DNA from: Desulfocarbo indianensis
GTDB taxonomy: Bacteria; Desulfobacterota; Desulfarculia; Desulfarculales; Desulfarculaceae
Direction: 5' to 3'
DNA length: 64,000 bases
NCBI GenBank assembly: GCA_001184205.1
Contig: LBMP01000003.1
Span: forward strand, 124,001-188,000
Shown: in pieces, positions 1 to 9,087 of the stretch
How positions within the stretch are numbered: position 1 is the first letter of the stretch
How the letters are laid out: each line of letters opens with the position of its first letter
Position numbers and translations under genes: made by a program
Notes under the pieces: model-generated
Database searches by the model: none
The model's input: the letters and a program-made list of their open reading frames with translations, nothing else
Told to the model about the DNA's origin: nothing

Positions 1-582
1 GCTGGCCGGGTCCAGCACCGAGCCCAAGGAATTGACCGCCACCAGGGCGGCCACGGTGAGGCCCGACGCCAGCACCTCCGAGGCGGTGCCCAGGCCGCCC
101 TTGATGCCGCCGGCCAGGGCTCCGGTGCCGGCCCCGGCCGAGCCCAGGGCCGGCGCTCCCCGGCTGGCCGCCTCGCAGGCCAGGCGGCCCCAGGGCGGGC
201 CGATGGGCGGGATGTATTCCTCCACGCCCCGGCCCAGATCGAAAAGCGCCGCCGCCGGCACGATGGGCGCGACCTGGCCGTTTTCCAGGGGGAAGCCCCA
301 GCCCTTTTCCCTGAGCCAGGTAACCACGCCGTCCACCGTGGCCAGGCCGTAGACCGATCCGCCGGTCAGAACCACGGCCTGGGCCTTTTCCACCAGGTTG
401 GAGGGGTCCATGAGATCGGTTTCCCTGGTGCCCGGAGCCGAGCCCCGCACGTCCACCCCGGCCACCGCGCCTTCCGGGCATATGACCACGGTTACCCCGC
501 TGGCCGCCTGGGCGTCGCTGTAGTGGCCCACCAAGAGGCCCTGGACATCGGTTATGGCGTTCTTGGCTCCGGGCGAAGACAT
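1..582 (-). CDS. P1 family peptidase (DmpA/S58 type), 3' end outside window
   Basis: The first 194 codons of a peptidase related to DmpA L-aminopeptidase/D-amidase (family S58) are present; the rest lies beyond base 1. The protein starts MSSPGAKNAITDVQGLLVGH and continues with a glycine-rich segment (LTGGSVYGLATVDGV) and an alanine/glycine-rich stretch near residues 155-185, both usual for this family of self-cleaving N-terminal nucleophile hydrolases. The catalytic Ser would lie outside the window. The ATG at 582 has an AGGAG-like site just upstream. A 6-bp stem hairpin (614-630) lies between it and the upstream lipoprotein gene. The family assignment rests on remembered similarity. Substrate is unknown. 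Confidence 0.75.
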   Translation of the reverse strand, partial: MSSPGAKNAITDVQGLLVGHYSDAQAASGVTVVICPEGAVAGVDVRGSAPGTRETDLMDPSNLVEKAQAVVLTGGSVYGLATVDGVVTWLREKGWGFPLENGQVAPIVPAAALFDLGRGVEEYIPPIGPPWGRLACEAASRGAPALGSAGAGTGALAGGIKGGLGTASEVLASGLTVAALVAVNSLGSVLDPAS

Positions 583-666
583 GCTACTGGCTCCTGGTTG
601 AGGTGGCTTTAATGGCGGCTCTCAGCCGCCGGTCGCGGCGCTTTGGCGCGGAATGCTGAGGTGGTT

Positions 667-1170
667 CTAGGGCGCCTGCCAGATCAGCTTTCCTTTTTCA
701 TCGGTCATGATCAAGGACGAGGCCGAGCGCTTTTCCGGCCCCATGGCGCCCTTGATGGTCACGGCGCCCAAGGCGGCCCGCAGTTGCTGGCCCGCGTCGT
801 AAAGAACCGCCTGCGGGGCTCCCTTGGCGTCCAGGCCCAGCCAGAGCCTGGTTTCGCCGCCGGCATCGCTGAGCGCCAGGGCGGGCCGGCAATCCTTGCC
901 CAATAAAGTCAGGCCGATCTTTTCCTTGCCCTCCTGGTCGTACAAAAACAGGCCGGGGCACAAAGCGCCTTCCACCTGGCGGAAGCCCAGTTGGGCGCGC
1001 ACCCGGCCTTCGTCGTCCACCAGGTTGAGTTCCTTGATGGCGATGCTTTTCAAGGGCGGGTTGGCATTGGCGGCTTCCGCCCTGCCCTGCCGCCACGCCG
1101 CGGCCGCGCCCCCCAAGCATCCGGCCAACAGCACCGCCGCCACCAAAAACGCCAATTGTCTGCGAGGCAT
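667..1170 (-). CDS. Hypothetical lipoprotein
   Basis: A 167-residue protein with a short basic N-terminus, a hydrophobic stretch and a lipobox-like LLAGC (Cys about 18), so it is probably a lipoprotein or an N-terminally anchored exported protein. The body has repeated motifs of the type L.LSD..G..RL.LGLD, suggesting a beta-rich repeat fold. A GAGGAG ribosome site precedes the ATG. It is transcribed towards the P1 peptidase with an 84-bp gap, and divergently from the radical SAM gene. I do not recognise a family; the coding call rests on the good start site, codon-position GC and the export signal. Confidence 0.6.
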   Translation of the reverse strand: MPRRQLAFLVAAVLLAGCLGGAAAAWRQGRAEAANANPPLKSIAIKELNLVDDEGRVRAQLGFRQVEGALCPGLFLYDQEGKEKIGLTLLGKDCRPALALSDAGGETRLWLGLDAKGAPQAVLYDAGQQLRAALGAVTIKGAMGPEKRSASSLIMTDEKGKLIWQAP

Positions 1171-1249
1171 CAGCTCTTCTCCTCAAGATTGAATATGCGT
1201 TTGACGGCCGGCCCGCGCGCCGAGCCTTGGATCACGGCGTCCAAATGCA

Positions 1250-1279
1250 TTGACGCTAATCCGGTCCTCTTCGTAGAAT
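1250..1279 (+). promoter_or_regulatory. Predicted sigma70 promoter for radical SAM gene
   Basis: TTGACG at 1250-1255 and TAGAAT at 1274-1279, separated by 18 bp, give a leader of about 65 nt to the ATG at 1353. Confidence 0.5.
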
Positions 1280-1352
1280 GCTACTGCTTGCCTTAATCTC
1301 CTCCGCGGCGCGTTGCCTGGCAAGGGCGGGCCCGCGTTTAACTGGATTTTAA

Positions 1353-2609
1353 ATGCCCTCCCACCGCCTTGACAACCTGGCCGTCACCATTGAAAAGGAT
1401 GGCGCCAGCCGTTTCGCCAAGGCCAGCTATCCCATCCGCTTTGGCAAATATTCGGAAATCTCCACGCCGGATTACGAGTTCCAATTCAACCTGACCGGCG
1501 ACATCAAGTTCATCCGCGGCCTGCACGCCAAGTGGCGCCATCCCTCGGAGCTATTGAAACGCACCGACGGCAACGACTGGGTTTTCTATTCCCTGGGCAG
1601 CGTCGGCCAGAAGATCGTTACCTGGCTGGGCGAATATTACCTGCCCTGCCTGCCCTACCCCAGCAACTCCTTTTGGGAGCACAACCCCTTTACCGACCCC
1701 GATATAATGACGGCTTTCGGGGCCTGGTCGCAATTATACGCCAACCTGTGCGGCATGCGGCGCGACGGCCTGCCGGGCGAGGTGAAGGAGTTCCTGGATT
1801 TGGTCAGCCAAAACGATGAAACCGCCTTGCACGAAAAAGCCAAGCGGCTGCGCTCCATCATGGGCGGGCGGCCCTCCGTGCTTCCCCCGGATACCAGGCA
1901 CGTGGATTACGAGGTCATACCCCTCATGGTGGCCGATGGCTGCCTTTACCATTGCGATTTCTGCTGCGTGAAAAGCCCGCAACCCTTCACGCCCCGGACC
2001 AGGGATGATATTGCCGGTCAGCTCAGCCGGCTGAAAGACTTTTACGGGCGCAACTTGATCAATTACAAGGGCTTGTTTTTGGGCAACCACGACGCGCTGG
2101 CCGCGGGCCGCGACCTCCTGAGCATGGCGGCCGGCCAGGCCATCGAAGCGCTGCGGATGGACGCCCCCGAAATATTCCTGTTCGGCAGCGTTGATTCCCT
2201 CTTGCGGGCCGAGGGCGAACTGTTCGATTATCTCAGCCGGGTATCATCATTCAGTTATATTAATATAGGGCTGGAATCGGTCGACGCCGCCACCTTGGCC
2301 GCCATCAACAAGCCCTTGCGGGTCGCCAAGGTCAAAGAGGCCTTTCAAAAAATGCTCGAACTAAACCGGGCATATGACAACCTCGCGGTTACCGCCAATT
2401 TTCTTTTGGGAGAAGACCTTTCGCCGGGACACTATCAATCCCTGGCCGAACTTCTGGGCGGGGTCCCGGATCACTTGGCCGGCAAGGGCGCGGTTTATCT
2501 GTCTCCCATGATGGCCAGCCGCAACAGACTGGCCTTGTTGGATAATTTTTACGAAATCAAAAAAGCGAGCCGCCTGCCCGCCTATGTTTACTTGATCCAG
2601 CGGCTTTGA
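1353..2609 (+). CDS. Radical SAM protein
   Basis: A 418-residue protein with the radical SAM [4Fe-4S] motif C-x3-C-x2-C at Cys197, Cys201 and Cys204 (DGCLYHCDFCC), followed directly by a further Cys205. The barrel continues with a GSVDSLLR strand and an INIGLESVDAATLAAIN segment typical of B12-independent or Elp3/HemN-like radical SAM enzymes. The N-terminal 190 residues do not match a domain I recognise. No C-terminal SPASM cluster is visible. Position of the motif in mid-protein is unusual. The ribosome site is weak, so the start is uncertain. It stands alone downstream of its own promoter; substrate cannot be inferred. Confidence 0.75.
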   Translation: MPSHRLDNLAVTIEKDGASRFAKASYPIRFGKYSEISTPDYEFQFNLTGDIKFIRGLHAKWRHPSELLKRTDGNDWVFYSLGSVGQKIVTWLGEYYLPCLPYPSNSFWEHNPFTDPDIMTAFGAWSQLYANLCGMRRDGLPGEVKEFLDLVSQNDETALHEKAKRLRSIMGGRPSVLPPDTRHVDYEVIPLMVADGCLYHCDFCCVKSPQPFTPRTRDDIAGQLSRLKDFYGRNLINYKGLFLGNHDALAAGRDLLSMAAGQAIEALRMDAPEIFLFGSVDSLLRAEGELFDYLSRVSSFSYINIGLESVDAATLAAINKPLRVAKVKEAFQKMLELNRAYDNLAVTANFLLGEDLSPGHYQSLAELLGGVPDHLAGKGAVYLSPMMASRNRLALLDNFYEIKKASRLPAYVYLIQRL

Positions 2610-2641
2610 TAAGCATATGAAGATCGACAAGAAAAGAATGT

Positions 2642-2672
2642 TTGGCCTCTGCCGGCGTGTGGTGGCTATAAT
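2642..2672 (+). promoter_or_regulatory. Possible promoter for receiver-TPR gene
   Basis: A perfect TATAAT at 2667-2672 lies 39 bp before the GTG start at 2712. The best -35 candidate, TTGGCC at 2642-2647, is 19 bp away, so the pairing is weak. Confidence 0.35.
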
Positions 2673-2711
2673 TCAGGGGAACCGGTTGAGCCAAATCATT
2701 GGGGAGACGGC

Positions 2712-3731
2712 GTGACCAGCAACAGTCCCAGGGTGATAGTCGCGGAAAAAGACCTTTCCCTGCGCCGGCGCATGACCGAGCTTTTGGCCGACATGGGCAT
2801 CGTGCAGGTGCAGTCCACGCCCAGCGGCACCGCCGCCTGGACCCTGCTCAAACGCATCGGGGCCGAACTGGTGATCGCCGGCTGGAACCTGCAGGAGATC
2901 GGCGGCTTGAGCCTCCTGAAGATAATGAGGGCCGACGCGGATTTCGTGACCACGCCGTTTCTGCTGCTTTCCGAGGTGGTCACCCAGAACCAGGTGGTGG
3001 AGGCGGGGGAAGCGGGAGTCAGCGAGATACTCTGCCGCCCCATCACCCTGGAACGCTTGCGCGACCGGGTGAACCAGCTTCTATATCCCGCCGAGGACAC
3101 GACCAAACTGGAGGCGGAACGGGTTTACCAGCGCGGCATGGATTTGATGAAGCAGGAACGCTGGCAAGAGGCGGTGGCCGTGTTCCAGCACATCCTCACC
3201 CTATATGAGAGCCCGGAGGTCTATTACAACCTGGGTTACATCAACACCGTGCTGGAACGCTACGAGGAGGCCATAGCCTATTTCCGCAGGGCCACCGAGA
3301 TAGATCAAACCTTTGCCCAGGCTTATCAGCGCATGGGCGAGTGCTACATGGCGCTGGGCAAGCCGGACGAGGCCAGCAAGCTGATGGACCTGGCCGCCAA
3401 GGTGTATCTATCCAAGGAAAAGTATGACGAAAACCGGGGCGAGATCCTGCGGGAGGTCATGCGGGTCAATCCCAAGACGATAAATATCTTCAACACCTTG
3501 GGCATCATTTACCGCCGCCAGGGCCGCTATGAGGAGGCGGCCGACCAGTACCGCCGGGCGCTTAAGGTCAACCCGCGCGACGAGAACATCCACTATAACC
3601 TGGCGCGCACTCATTTCGAATTGGGCGAATTGCATGAGGCCCGCCAGTGCCTGACCATCGCCCTGGAACTATGCCCCACGTTTACCGAAGCGGCCAAGCT
3701 GCTAGCCCTGGTGGATGAAAAGCTGGCCTAG
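2712..3731 (+). CDS. Degenerate response-regulator receiver domain with TPR repeats
   Basis: A 339-residue protein starting at GTG 2712, just after a GGGGAG ribosome site. Residues 1-130 have the receiver fold, but the key residues are changed: the phosphoacceptor position reads VIAGWNLQEIGG, with Gly where Asp normally sits, and the conserved Lys of the KP motif is Arg (CRPIT). Residues 135-335 form at least five TPR units (for example YYNLGYINTVLERYEEAIAY, and later NIHYNLARTHFELGELHEAR). It probably acts as a protein-interaction scaffold rather than a phosphorylated switch. It precedes a histidine kinase by 126 bp and may share its pathway. Confidence 0.8.
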   Translation: MTSNSPRVIVAEKDLSLRRRMTELLADMGIVQVQSTPSGTAAWTLLKRIGAELVIAGWNLQEIGGLSLLKIMRADADFVTTPFLLLSEVVTQNQVVEAGEAGVSEILCRPITLERLRDRVNQLLYPAEDTTKLEAERVYQRGMDLMKQERWQEAVAVFQHILTLYESPEVYYNLGYINTVLERYEEAIAYFRRATEIDQTFAQAYQRMGECYMALGKPDEASKLMDLAAKVYLSKEKYDENRGEILREVMRVNPKTINIFNTLGIIYRRQGRYEEAADQYRRALKVNPRDENIHYNLARTHFELGELHEARQCLTIALELCPTFTEAAKLLALVDEKLA

Positions 3732-3857
3732 GCGTGACAAAGGCAGTCGCATGTCACGTCCCTCCGTCGGACTTCGCCGGGCCCGTATGCGCGGCAAGCA
3801 GAGCAAAAGCCACATTCTTGTCTCTTGGCATTGTTGTGATCGAGTAGTAAAAAACGG

Positions 3858-5192
3858 ATGGAATTGATCCGCGTTTATGCAGCTTGGAGATATATGCGGC
3901 GCGCCAAAGGGTCAAAGCTGAATCCTGATCGGATAATCGACTACGATGCGCTGTCAGAGCCCGGCTCCGCGCAGGAGCAAGACGGGGCCACGGCGGAGTT
4001 GCACTCCCTGCAAAAGGTTCTTCAACAAAGCCGCAACAAGCTCAAAGCCATCTTCGACACCATGGACGCCCCGGTTTTCTCCCTGACCGCCCAGGGCGTG
4101 GTGGAGTCCGTGAATTTCGCGGCGGCGCGGCTGGCCGGCAAGCACCCGCGGGAGTTGGTGGGCCTCAGGCATGACGCTTTTCTGGGGCTCATCTCCGGCA
4201 GCCTGCCCATTGGCGAGGCGTGCCAAAAAGACTTCGCACGCATGCGGGACCGGGCCAAGCCCTTGCGGCGGCTATACCAGGCCGACAGCGCGGGCGGTCC
4301 GCTTTTTTACGATGTTTCCCACACCCCGGTTTTCGGCGACGACGGCGGCCTCTGCCTGGTTATCGTGCAGGTCAACGACATCACCGAATTGAAGCGCATG
4401 GAACTGGCCGTGAGGCAGCACAGCCAATGCCTGGAACAAAACGTGGCCGAGCGCACCGCCGAGCTGACCAAGGCCAACCAGGAACTCAAGCGCCTGGACC
4501 AGCTGCGGCAGGATCTGACCAACATGGTGGTGCATGACATGAAAGGCCCCCTGGGCGGGCTCATGGGCAATCTGGAGCTTATCGCCTTCGGCCCTCTGGA
4601 CGTGGACCAGCGCGAGGCCCTGGACATGGCCTACTCGGACGGCGAGAACCTCCTGCGCATGATCATGAACCTCTTGGACATCTGCCGCCTGGAGGAAGAC
4701 AGGCTGGTTTTGAATCTCCGCGAAACGGCTGTCGGCGCGCTGGCCGAGAGGCTTAAGAGCAGCTTCGCCGCCCTGGCCGCGCTTAAGGGGGTTAGCATCG
4801 AGACAGAGGACCCGGGCGGCGTGCGCGTGATGGCCGACGGCGACCTGCTCTACCGGGTGGTGCAAAACCTTTTCACCAACGCCCTCAACCACACCGAAAA
4901 AGGCGTAATCATTTTGCGGGCGGCCAAGGAAAAGGACAGCGGCGATCAGCCGGGGGTCTTGATCTCGGTCAGCGACACCGGCTCCGGCATCCCGCGGGAA
5001 ATGCACGGCCGCATATTCCAAAAATTCATCCAGGCCGATAAAGTCAAGGGCCCGCGCAACAGCACCGGTTTGGGCCTCACCTTTTGCAAGCTTGCCGTGG
5101 AGGCCCACGGCGGACGCATCTGGTTTAAAAGCCAGGAAGGCCAAGGGACCACCTTTTTCCTTTGGCTGCCAGACGCTACGGACTCAAAATAG
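3858..5192 (+). CDS. PAS-domain sensor histidine kinase
   Basis: A 444-residue kinase without membrane segments. Residues about 50-180 form a PAS domain, followed by a coiled coil (about 180-215), a DHp domain with the phosphoacceptor His226 (VVHDMKGPLGG), and a C-terminal HATPase domain carrying the N box (VVQNLFTNALNHTEKG), G1 box (DTGSGIP) and G2 box (GLGLTF). The protein is probably cytoplasmic and senses a soluble signal through PAS. The last 19 codons recur as a mutated copy at 10359-10413. The start ATG at 3858 has a poor ribosome site; ATG at 3894 is an alternative. Confidence 0.88.
   Translation: MELIRVYAAWRYMRRAKGSKLNPDRIIDYDALSEPGSAQEQDGATAELHSLQKVLQQSRNKLKAIFDTMDAPVFSLTAQGVVESVNFAAARLAGKHPRELVGLRHDAFLGLISGSLPIGEACQKDFARMRDRAKPLRRLYQADSAGGPLFYDVSHTPVFGDDGGLCLVIVQVNDITELKRMELAVRQHSQCLEQNVAERTAELTKANQELKRLDQLRQDLTNMVVHDMKGPLGGLMGNLELIAFGPLDVDQREALDMAYSDGENLLRMIMNLLDICRLEEDRLVLNLRETAVGALAERLKSSFAALAALKGVSIETEDPGGVRVMADGDLLYRVVQNLFTNALNHTEKGVIILRAAKEKDSGDQPGVLISVSDTGSGIPREMHGRIFQKFIQADKVKGPRNSTGLGLTFCKLAVEAHGGRIWFKSQEGQGTTFFLWLPDATDSK
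5115..5170. repeat. Direct repeat copy 1: histidine kinase 3' end
   Basis: 56 bp inside the kinase gene that recur, with a few substitutions and one base deleted, at 10359-10413 in the same orientation. Both begin CGCATCTGGTTTAAAAGCC and end TTTGGCTGCC. Confidence 0.9.
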
Positions 5193-5687
5193 GGTTTCGA
5201 TTCTCTTCGCTCCCGCGTTGCTTGGCTCATCGCATTTTCCGGGACGATTAAGCCGCCTTATGCTCCAGCGGCATCCCCACCGCCGGCTCCTTCACCTTTG
5301 GTGATTATCCGGCTCGCTTGATCCTCAATCCATTATCGCAGCCGATGCATCATCCGCTAATCCCGTAGCTGTTCAAATGTATTGTTTTTATTGACCTGGC
5401 TTGGCTGGGTGCATATTATGTTCGCACTGATTCGGATTGCCTACCTGCTTACTCACTGGGGGGCATTTTACAGGCAACACGTGGGGAGCCATCATGGCCG
5501 CTCGGTCTTCCAGGTCGCTCCAAGGGCGGCTGAAAAGGAATGACCGCGGCGGTTGCCGTGAAAATGCATGAGAGAACGCGGGTGGCTCCTGGCCCAACGC
5601 TCCTAGCGGCCTGGGCATGGCCACCATCCTCTTGCCGGCTCGCCAACAAGCCAATGCATGTCAAATCATAACCTGGGGGGACCTACC
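5193..5687. other. Intergenic region before the envelope cassette
   Basis: 495 bp without a convincing gene. It holds the promoter at 5391-5419 and a long leader of about 260 nt. I saw no tRNA, no strong terminator for the kinase and no riboswitch I recognise. Confidence 0.6.
5391..5419 (+). promoter_or_regulatory. Predicted sigma70 promoter for the envelope cassette
   Basis: TTGACC (5391-5396) and TATTAT (5414-5419) with a 17-bp spacer. It lies in an otherwise gene-free stretch and points at the three-gene unit 5688-10281. Confidence 0.6.
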
Positions 5688-8306
5688 ATGCCTTTGCCCA
5701 AAGCCGGTTCTCGCTTTCTCGTCTTCTCCTGCTTGCTTCTGATCCTAATCTTGGGCTGCCTTTGGGTTCCCGCCGGACCAGCATTCGCCGCCGAACCCAG
5801 CCTGAGCGCGGATGACGCGCTCGAACGCATGGAAGAGCCGGCTGAGCAACTCAATGTTTATGAAAAACAGATTTTCGAGCTCGAGAGCCAAAGGGACAAG
5901 CTGAAGGAGGAGCTCAATAAGGCCGGCTCGGACCCTGCCGCTGCAAAGCGCATCCAAGAGCTCAAGGACCTGGAAGAAGAGCTGGCTCAGGTGCAGGATG
6001 ATATGGCGAACCATCGCCGGCAGCGCTATGCCGGCGGCCCACTCGATCTGGCAATTAAAATAATTTTTGATTACTACGTCCAGCTTCTCGCTTTGTCCAT
6101 GGTGTGCTTTTTCCTGATCGCCAGCTATCTGGTGTGGTTCAAGCGCGACATGGCTTTTATTCACGATTGGGCGGTTATGCGAACCGCCTTCTACCGGTTG
6201 GTGTTGCCAAAGCCGATCATCGCCAAGCCCGGCACGGGCGCATTCATGCGCTGGGCTTGCCTGATCATGGCCGCATTGTTCTTCATTCTTCTGGTGCTGT
6301 TCATCGTGGCCGGCGTGGCCAGCGCCCGAGAGCAAGCTTCGGACACCAGCTTGAACCTTTGGGCTCCCCAAAAACTATCTTTCGACGAGGCGCTAAAAAA
6401 CCTGAACCTGCTGGCGGAAAAAGACCAGCTCACCCGTTTCGCCTTTATCCTCGAGCATCCGGTCCGGCCCGATTTGCGCTTGACCTCCTACGTGAAATAC
6501 GAGCGCGCTCCCCAAAAGGGTTACGAGTTGAAAAAGGAACCGGGCATCCGGTTCCAGGAGCAATATCTGCCCGTCAATTCCTATGAGCACCTCTATCTGC
6601 TCGGCCGGGTCCTCTATGAAAAAGGCGACCTGGACAAATCCTTGCGCTATTTCGGATGGGCCAAGGACTTGTCCGAGCATCCCTTCCATAATCCGAATCA
6701 GGCTCAGCATTATTTATTGAACCAGCTCAAGATAGTCCTGTCCCAAAAGCGGGAGGCCGAATACCGTGAGCTGCTGAAAATCTTTTTGGAAAACGCCGAG
6801 CCCCAAATGCGCTACCAGTTGATCCGCTTCATCGCCTTCGAAGTGGACATGGACAATGGCCTGCGTCTTTTTGAACGCACCGCTCCGGACAAGCCCGGGG
6901 AGGCGGCTCTCCTGATCAAGGGAATCGCCAAGGACAAGGGAGCCGTAGCCGCGCTGCCATTCTGGGAGGCCTACAAAAAAGAAGTGCCCTCGGACCGCAT
7001 GCCGGTGACCCAAACCGTGGCGGCTTTGGTGGAGGCCCATAAGGCTTGCGACCCCGATGACAACAAAGATTTGGCTACGGAATATTTGGCCGGTCTCAAG
7101 CTGGCTTTGGAACAGACCCGCGAACTGGCCGGCAAGAACCATGGTTACCAATACCTCCTGAGCCTGGGCGACAATAAGTTCGTGGCCCAAAGGCTAGATG
7201 CCGATTTGACCGCCATTGGCCTAAGATCAGGCCTGACGTCCTATCTGGAGGCGGTGCGCCTGCTCCATCAGGCCGGCTCCGTCGCCGAAACCACCACCCA
7301 TTTGGAAAAAGCCTACGGCGAGTTATTCACCAAACGGAGCGACCTGCTCAAGATCATCGATTTCTGCCTGGATAACGACTTGCTGCTTCAAGCCTCCAAG
7401 GCCACGGACCAAATGCTTGAAGCGGAGCCCGGCCTGGGCCGCTTGCTCATGGTCGAAAAAATGGTAAAAAAACTGAATCTGAAGATGCCGGTCAGCTCAA
7501 GCGGCGTAACCGTGTTGGGATTTTCCGGCATGTTGAATTACCGTCTGAAAAACTACCAAACCGCCCGCCAGCATCTGGAAAAAGCCCTCAAGCCCGAGCT
7601 GGACATGTCTCTGCTCACCTATAAGGCCCAGCCCAGGTTCAACATGAATGAGCTCTACTCTTTGCTCAAGACCTATCTGGAGCTGAAGCAAATGGACTTG
7701 GTGGCGGTGGCGCTGCCGGCCTATGAGCGCTCCTTCAAGGAGATGTTGACCGAAAAGAATAAAGAGGCGCTGAAAAAGAAGATCGAAAACTTGAAAGAGG
7801 AAATCAAGCGCATAAAGGAAAGCCCGGCCTATGTGCTTTCTTCGGATGAGCGAACCGCGCAACGCAAGAAAAAACTGCGCGAGGAAATCGATGACGTGAA
7901 AAGCAGCATCCGCTGGTTCGAACGGGGCCCCAAGATACTGTCCTTTACCTTGCCGGCTTTTGTGATCCTCTGCCTGGTTTGGAGCCTTTTCTTCGCGTGG
8001 TACACCCTTTGCCGTGCCTCTTATTACGCCTTGCAGCGCCGAACCATGAAGTACACCGTGTTCACGGTGGTGCAAGCAGAAACGCTGGGCTACTTTTTGG
8101 TGATGACCCTGGTCTTCAGTAGTGTGGGTGGATTGATTCTTCTGATCTGCAATCTGCTCATGCGCGCCATGGGGGTGGGCGAACCGAAAGACGAAGCGGT
8201 CATGCCGCCCGCGGCCGACATTCCGCCCGTCATCGCCGACCCGGACGGTTTTCAGCCTCCCCCGCCGCCGGCCCAAGTAATGAAACCTGGAGAGCAAACA
8301 GCATGA
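5688..8306 (+). CDS. Exported TPR/coiled-coil membrane protein, function unknown
   Basis: An 872-residue protein. I take ATG 5688, not the in-frame ATG at 5658, because a GGGGGG ribosome site sits just before it and the signal peptide (LVFSCLLLILILGCLWVPAG, cleavage near AFAAEP) starts at once. A coiled coil (about 45-115) is followed by two membrane segments (about 135-160 and 195-220), a long helical region with TPR-like repeats (about 240-700), a second charged coiled coil (about 700-765), and two more membrane segments (about 775-800 and 825-850) with a proline-rich tail. It overlaps the next gene by 4 bp. No family is recognised; it looks like a large inner-membrane scaffold with a repeat domain outside. 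Confidence 0.8.
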   Translation: MPLPKAGSRFLVFSCLLLILILGCLWVPAGPAFAAEPSLSADDALERMEEPAEQLNVYEKQIFELESQRDKLKEELNKAGSDPAAAKRIQELKDLEEELAQVQDDMANHRRQRYAGGPLDLAIKIIFDYYVQLLALSMVCFFLIASYLVWFKRDMAFIHDWAVMRTAFYRLVLPKPIIAKPGTGAFMRWACLIMAALFFILLVLFIVAGVASAREQASDTSLNLWAPQKLSFDEALKNLNLLAEKDQLTRFAFILEHPVRPDLRLTSYVKYERAPQKGYELKKEPGIRFQEQYLPVNSYEHLYLLGRVLYEKGDLDKSLRYFGWAKDLSEHPFHNPNQAQHYLLNQLKIVLSQKREAEYRELLKIFLENAEPQMRYQLIRFIAFEVDMDNGLRLFERTAPDKPGEAALLIKGIAKDKGAVAALPFWEAYKKEVPSDRMPVTQTVAALVEAHKACDPDDNKDLATEYLAGLKLALEQTRELAGKNHGYQYLLSLGDNKFVAQRLDADLTAIGLRSGLTSYLEAVRLLHQAGSVAETTTHLEKAYGELFTKRSDLLKIIDFCLDNDLLLQASKATDQMLEAEPGLGRLLMVEKMVKKLNLKMPVSSSGVTVLGFSGMLNYRLKNYQTARQHLEKALKPELDMSLLTYKAQPRFNMNELYSLLKTYLELKQMDLVAVALPAYERSFKEMLTEKNKEALKKKIENLKEEIKRIKESPAYVLSSDERTAQRKKKLREEIDDVKSSIRWFERGPKILSFTLPAFVILCLVWSLFFAWYTLCRASYYALQRRTMKYTVFTVVQAETLGYFLVMTLVFSSVGGLILLICNLLMRAMGVGEPKDEAVMPPAADIPPVIADPDGFQPPPPPAQVMKPGEQTA

Positions 8307-9064
8307 AAAAATGCCGATCGATCGCGCACGCGCGCCTGGCCCCCCCTGTCTGCTTGAGCCTGATAAGCCTGGTCTGCCTGTTGGCGGGTTGGCAAGGCCA
8401 TGCTCTGGCTTGGGAGGTCGGCCAGGAGGTCATGGTCCCCTGCAAGTCCAATCCTTTTAATCCGAGCCAAAAGACCAAAGCCAAGGTCTATGCCGAAGCG
8501 TCCCTGTATGGCCAAGTCGTGACGGAGCTTTGCCAAGAACCGGTAAAGGTTTTATCCGTGGAAAAGGATTGGGCCAAGGTCGAGGCTATCGATCAGCGGT
8601 TCAAGGGCTACATGCACTTGCGCGATCTGCCGGAGAAAGAAGCGAGCCCGGCCCAGGCGGCCCCGGCTCAAGCCCAGCCGCCCGCCTCTCCGCCATCCGT
8701 GCCGCAGGGGGAGCGTACCGATACGGCCGAAACGGCCCGGCCCGGCGGGCAGCCAGCCCCGGCCCTCCAGCCGCAACCAGCGGAGACCAAGGAGGCGCAG
8801 CCGCCGTCAGGGGTCGCGAGTCCTCCATTGCTGAAAGAACCGCCCGCTGCCGAGGAGAGAACGCCGGAGAAAATTCTATTGGAGCCCGCCCCCCCCTCGG
8901 CGGCCCAACCGGCAGAAAAACAGCTGGCCCAGCCCGCGGTCAAGGCGAAACCCAAAAAGGCGCGCCAAAAAGGCAAGGACTGCGGCAAGCTGTTTATCAA
9001 GATGTCAAAAGGCGAGTTGTTGACTAAAAGCGAACAGGAATATCTGCGCGAGCAATGCAATTGA
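8303..9064 (+). CDS. Exported SH3-like domain protein
   Basis: A 253-residue protein with a signal peptide (residues 1-36, ending ALAWEVGQ). Residues 40-110 resemble a bacterial SH3 domain (KAKVYAEASLYGQVVTELCQ, then VLSVEKDWAKVEA), a fold often used to bind cell-wall or protein ligands. A long proline/alanine-rich linker (about 115-215) ends in a compact basic C-terminus with two Cys (DCGKLF and REQCN). It overlaps the upstream gene by 4 bp and is followed by the OmpA-like lipoprotein, so the three are probably co-expressed and work together at the envelope. Confidence 0.75.
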   Translation: MKKCRSIAHARLAPPVCLSLISLVCLLAGWQGHALAWEVGQEVMVPCKSNPFNPSQKTKAKVYAEASLYGQVVTELCQEPVKVLSVEKDWAKVEAIDQRFKGYMHLRDLPEKEASPAQAAPAQAQPPASPPSVPQGERTDTAETARPGGQPAPALQPQPAETKEAQPPSGVASPPLLKEPPAAEERTPEKILLEPAPPSAAQPAEKQLAQPAVKAKPKKARQKGKDCGKLFIKMSKGELLTKSEQEYLREQCN

Positions 9065-9087
9065 TGAAAAGCTCGAAGGGAAGGATC

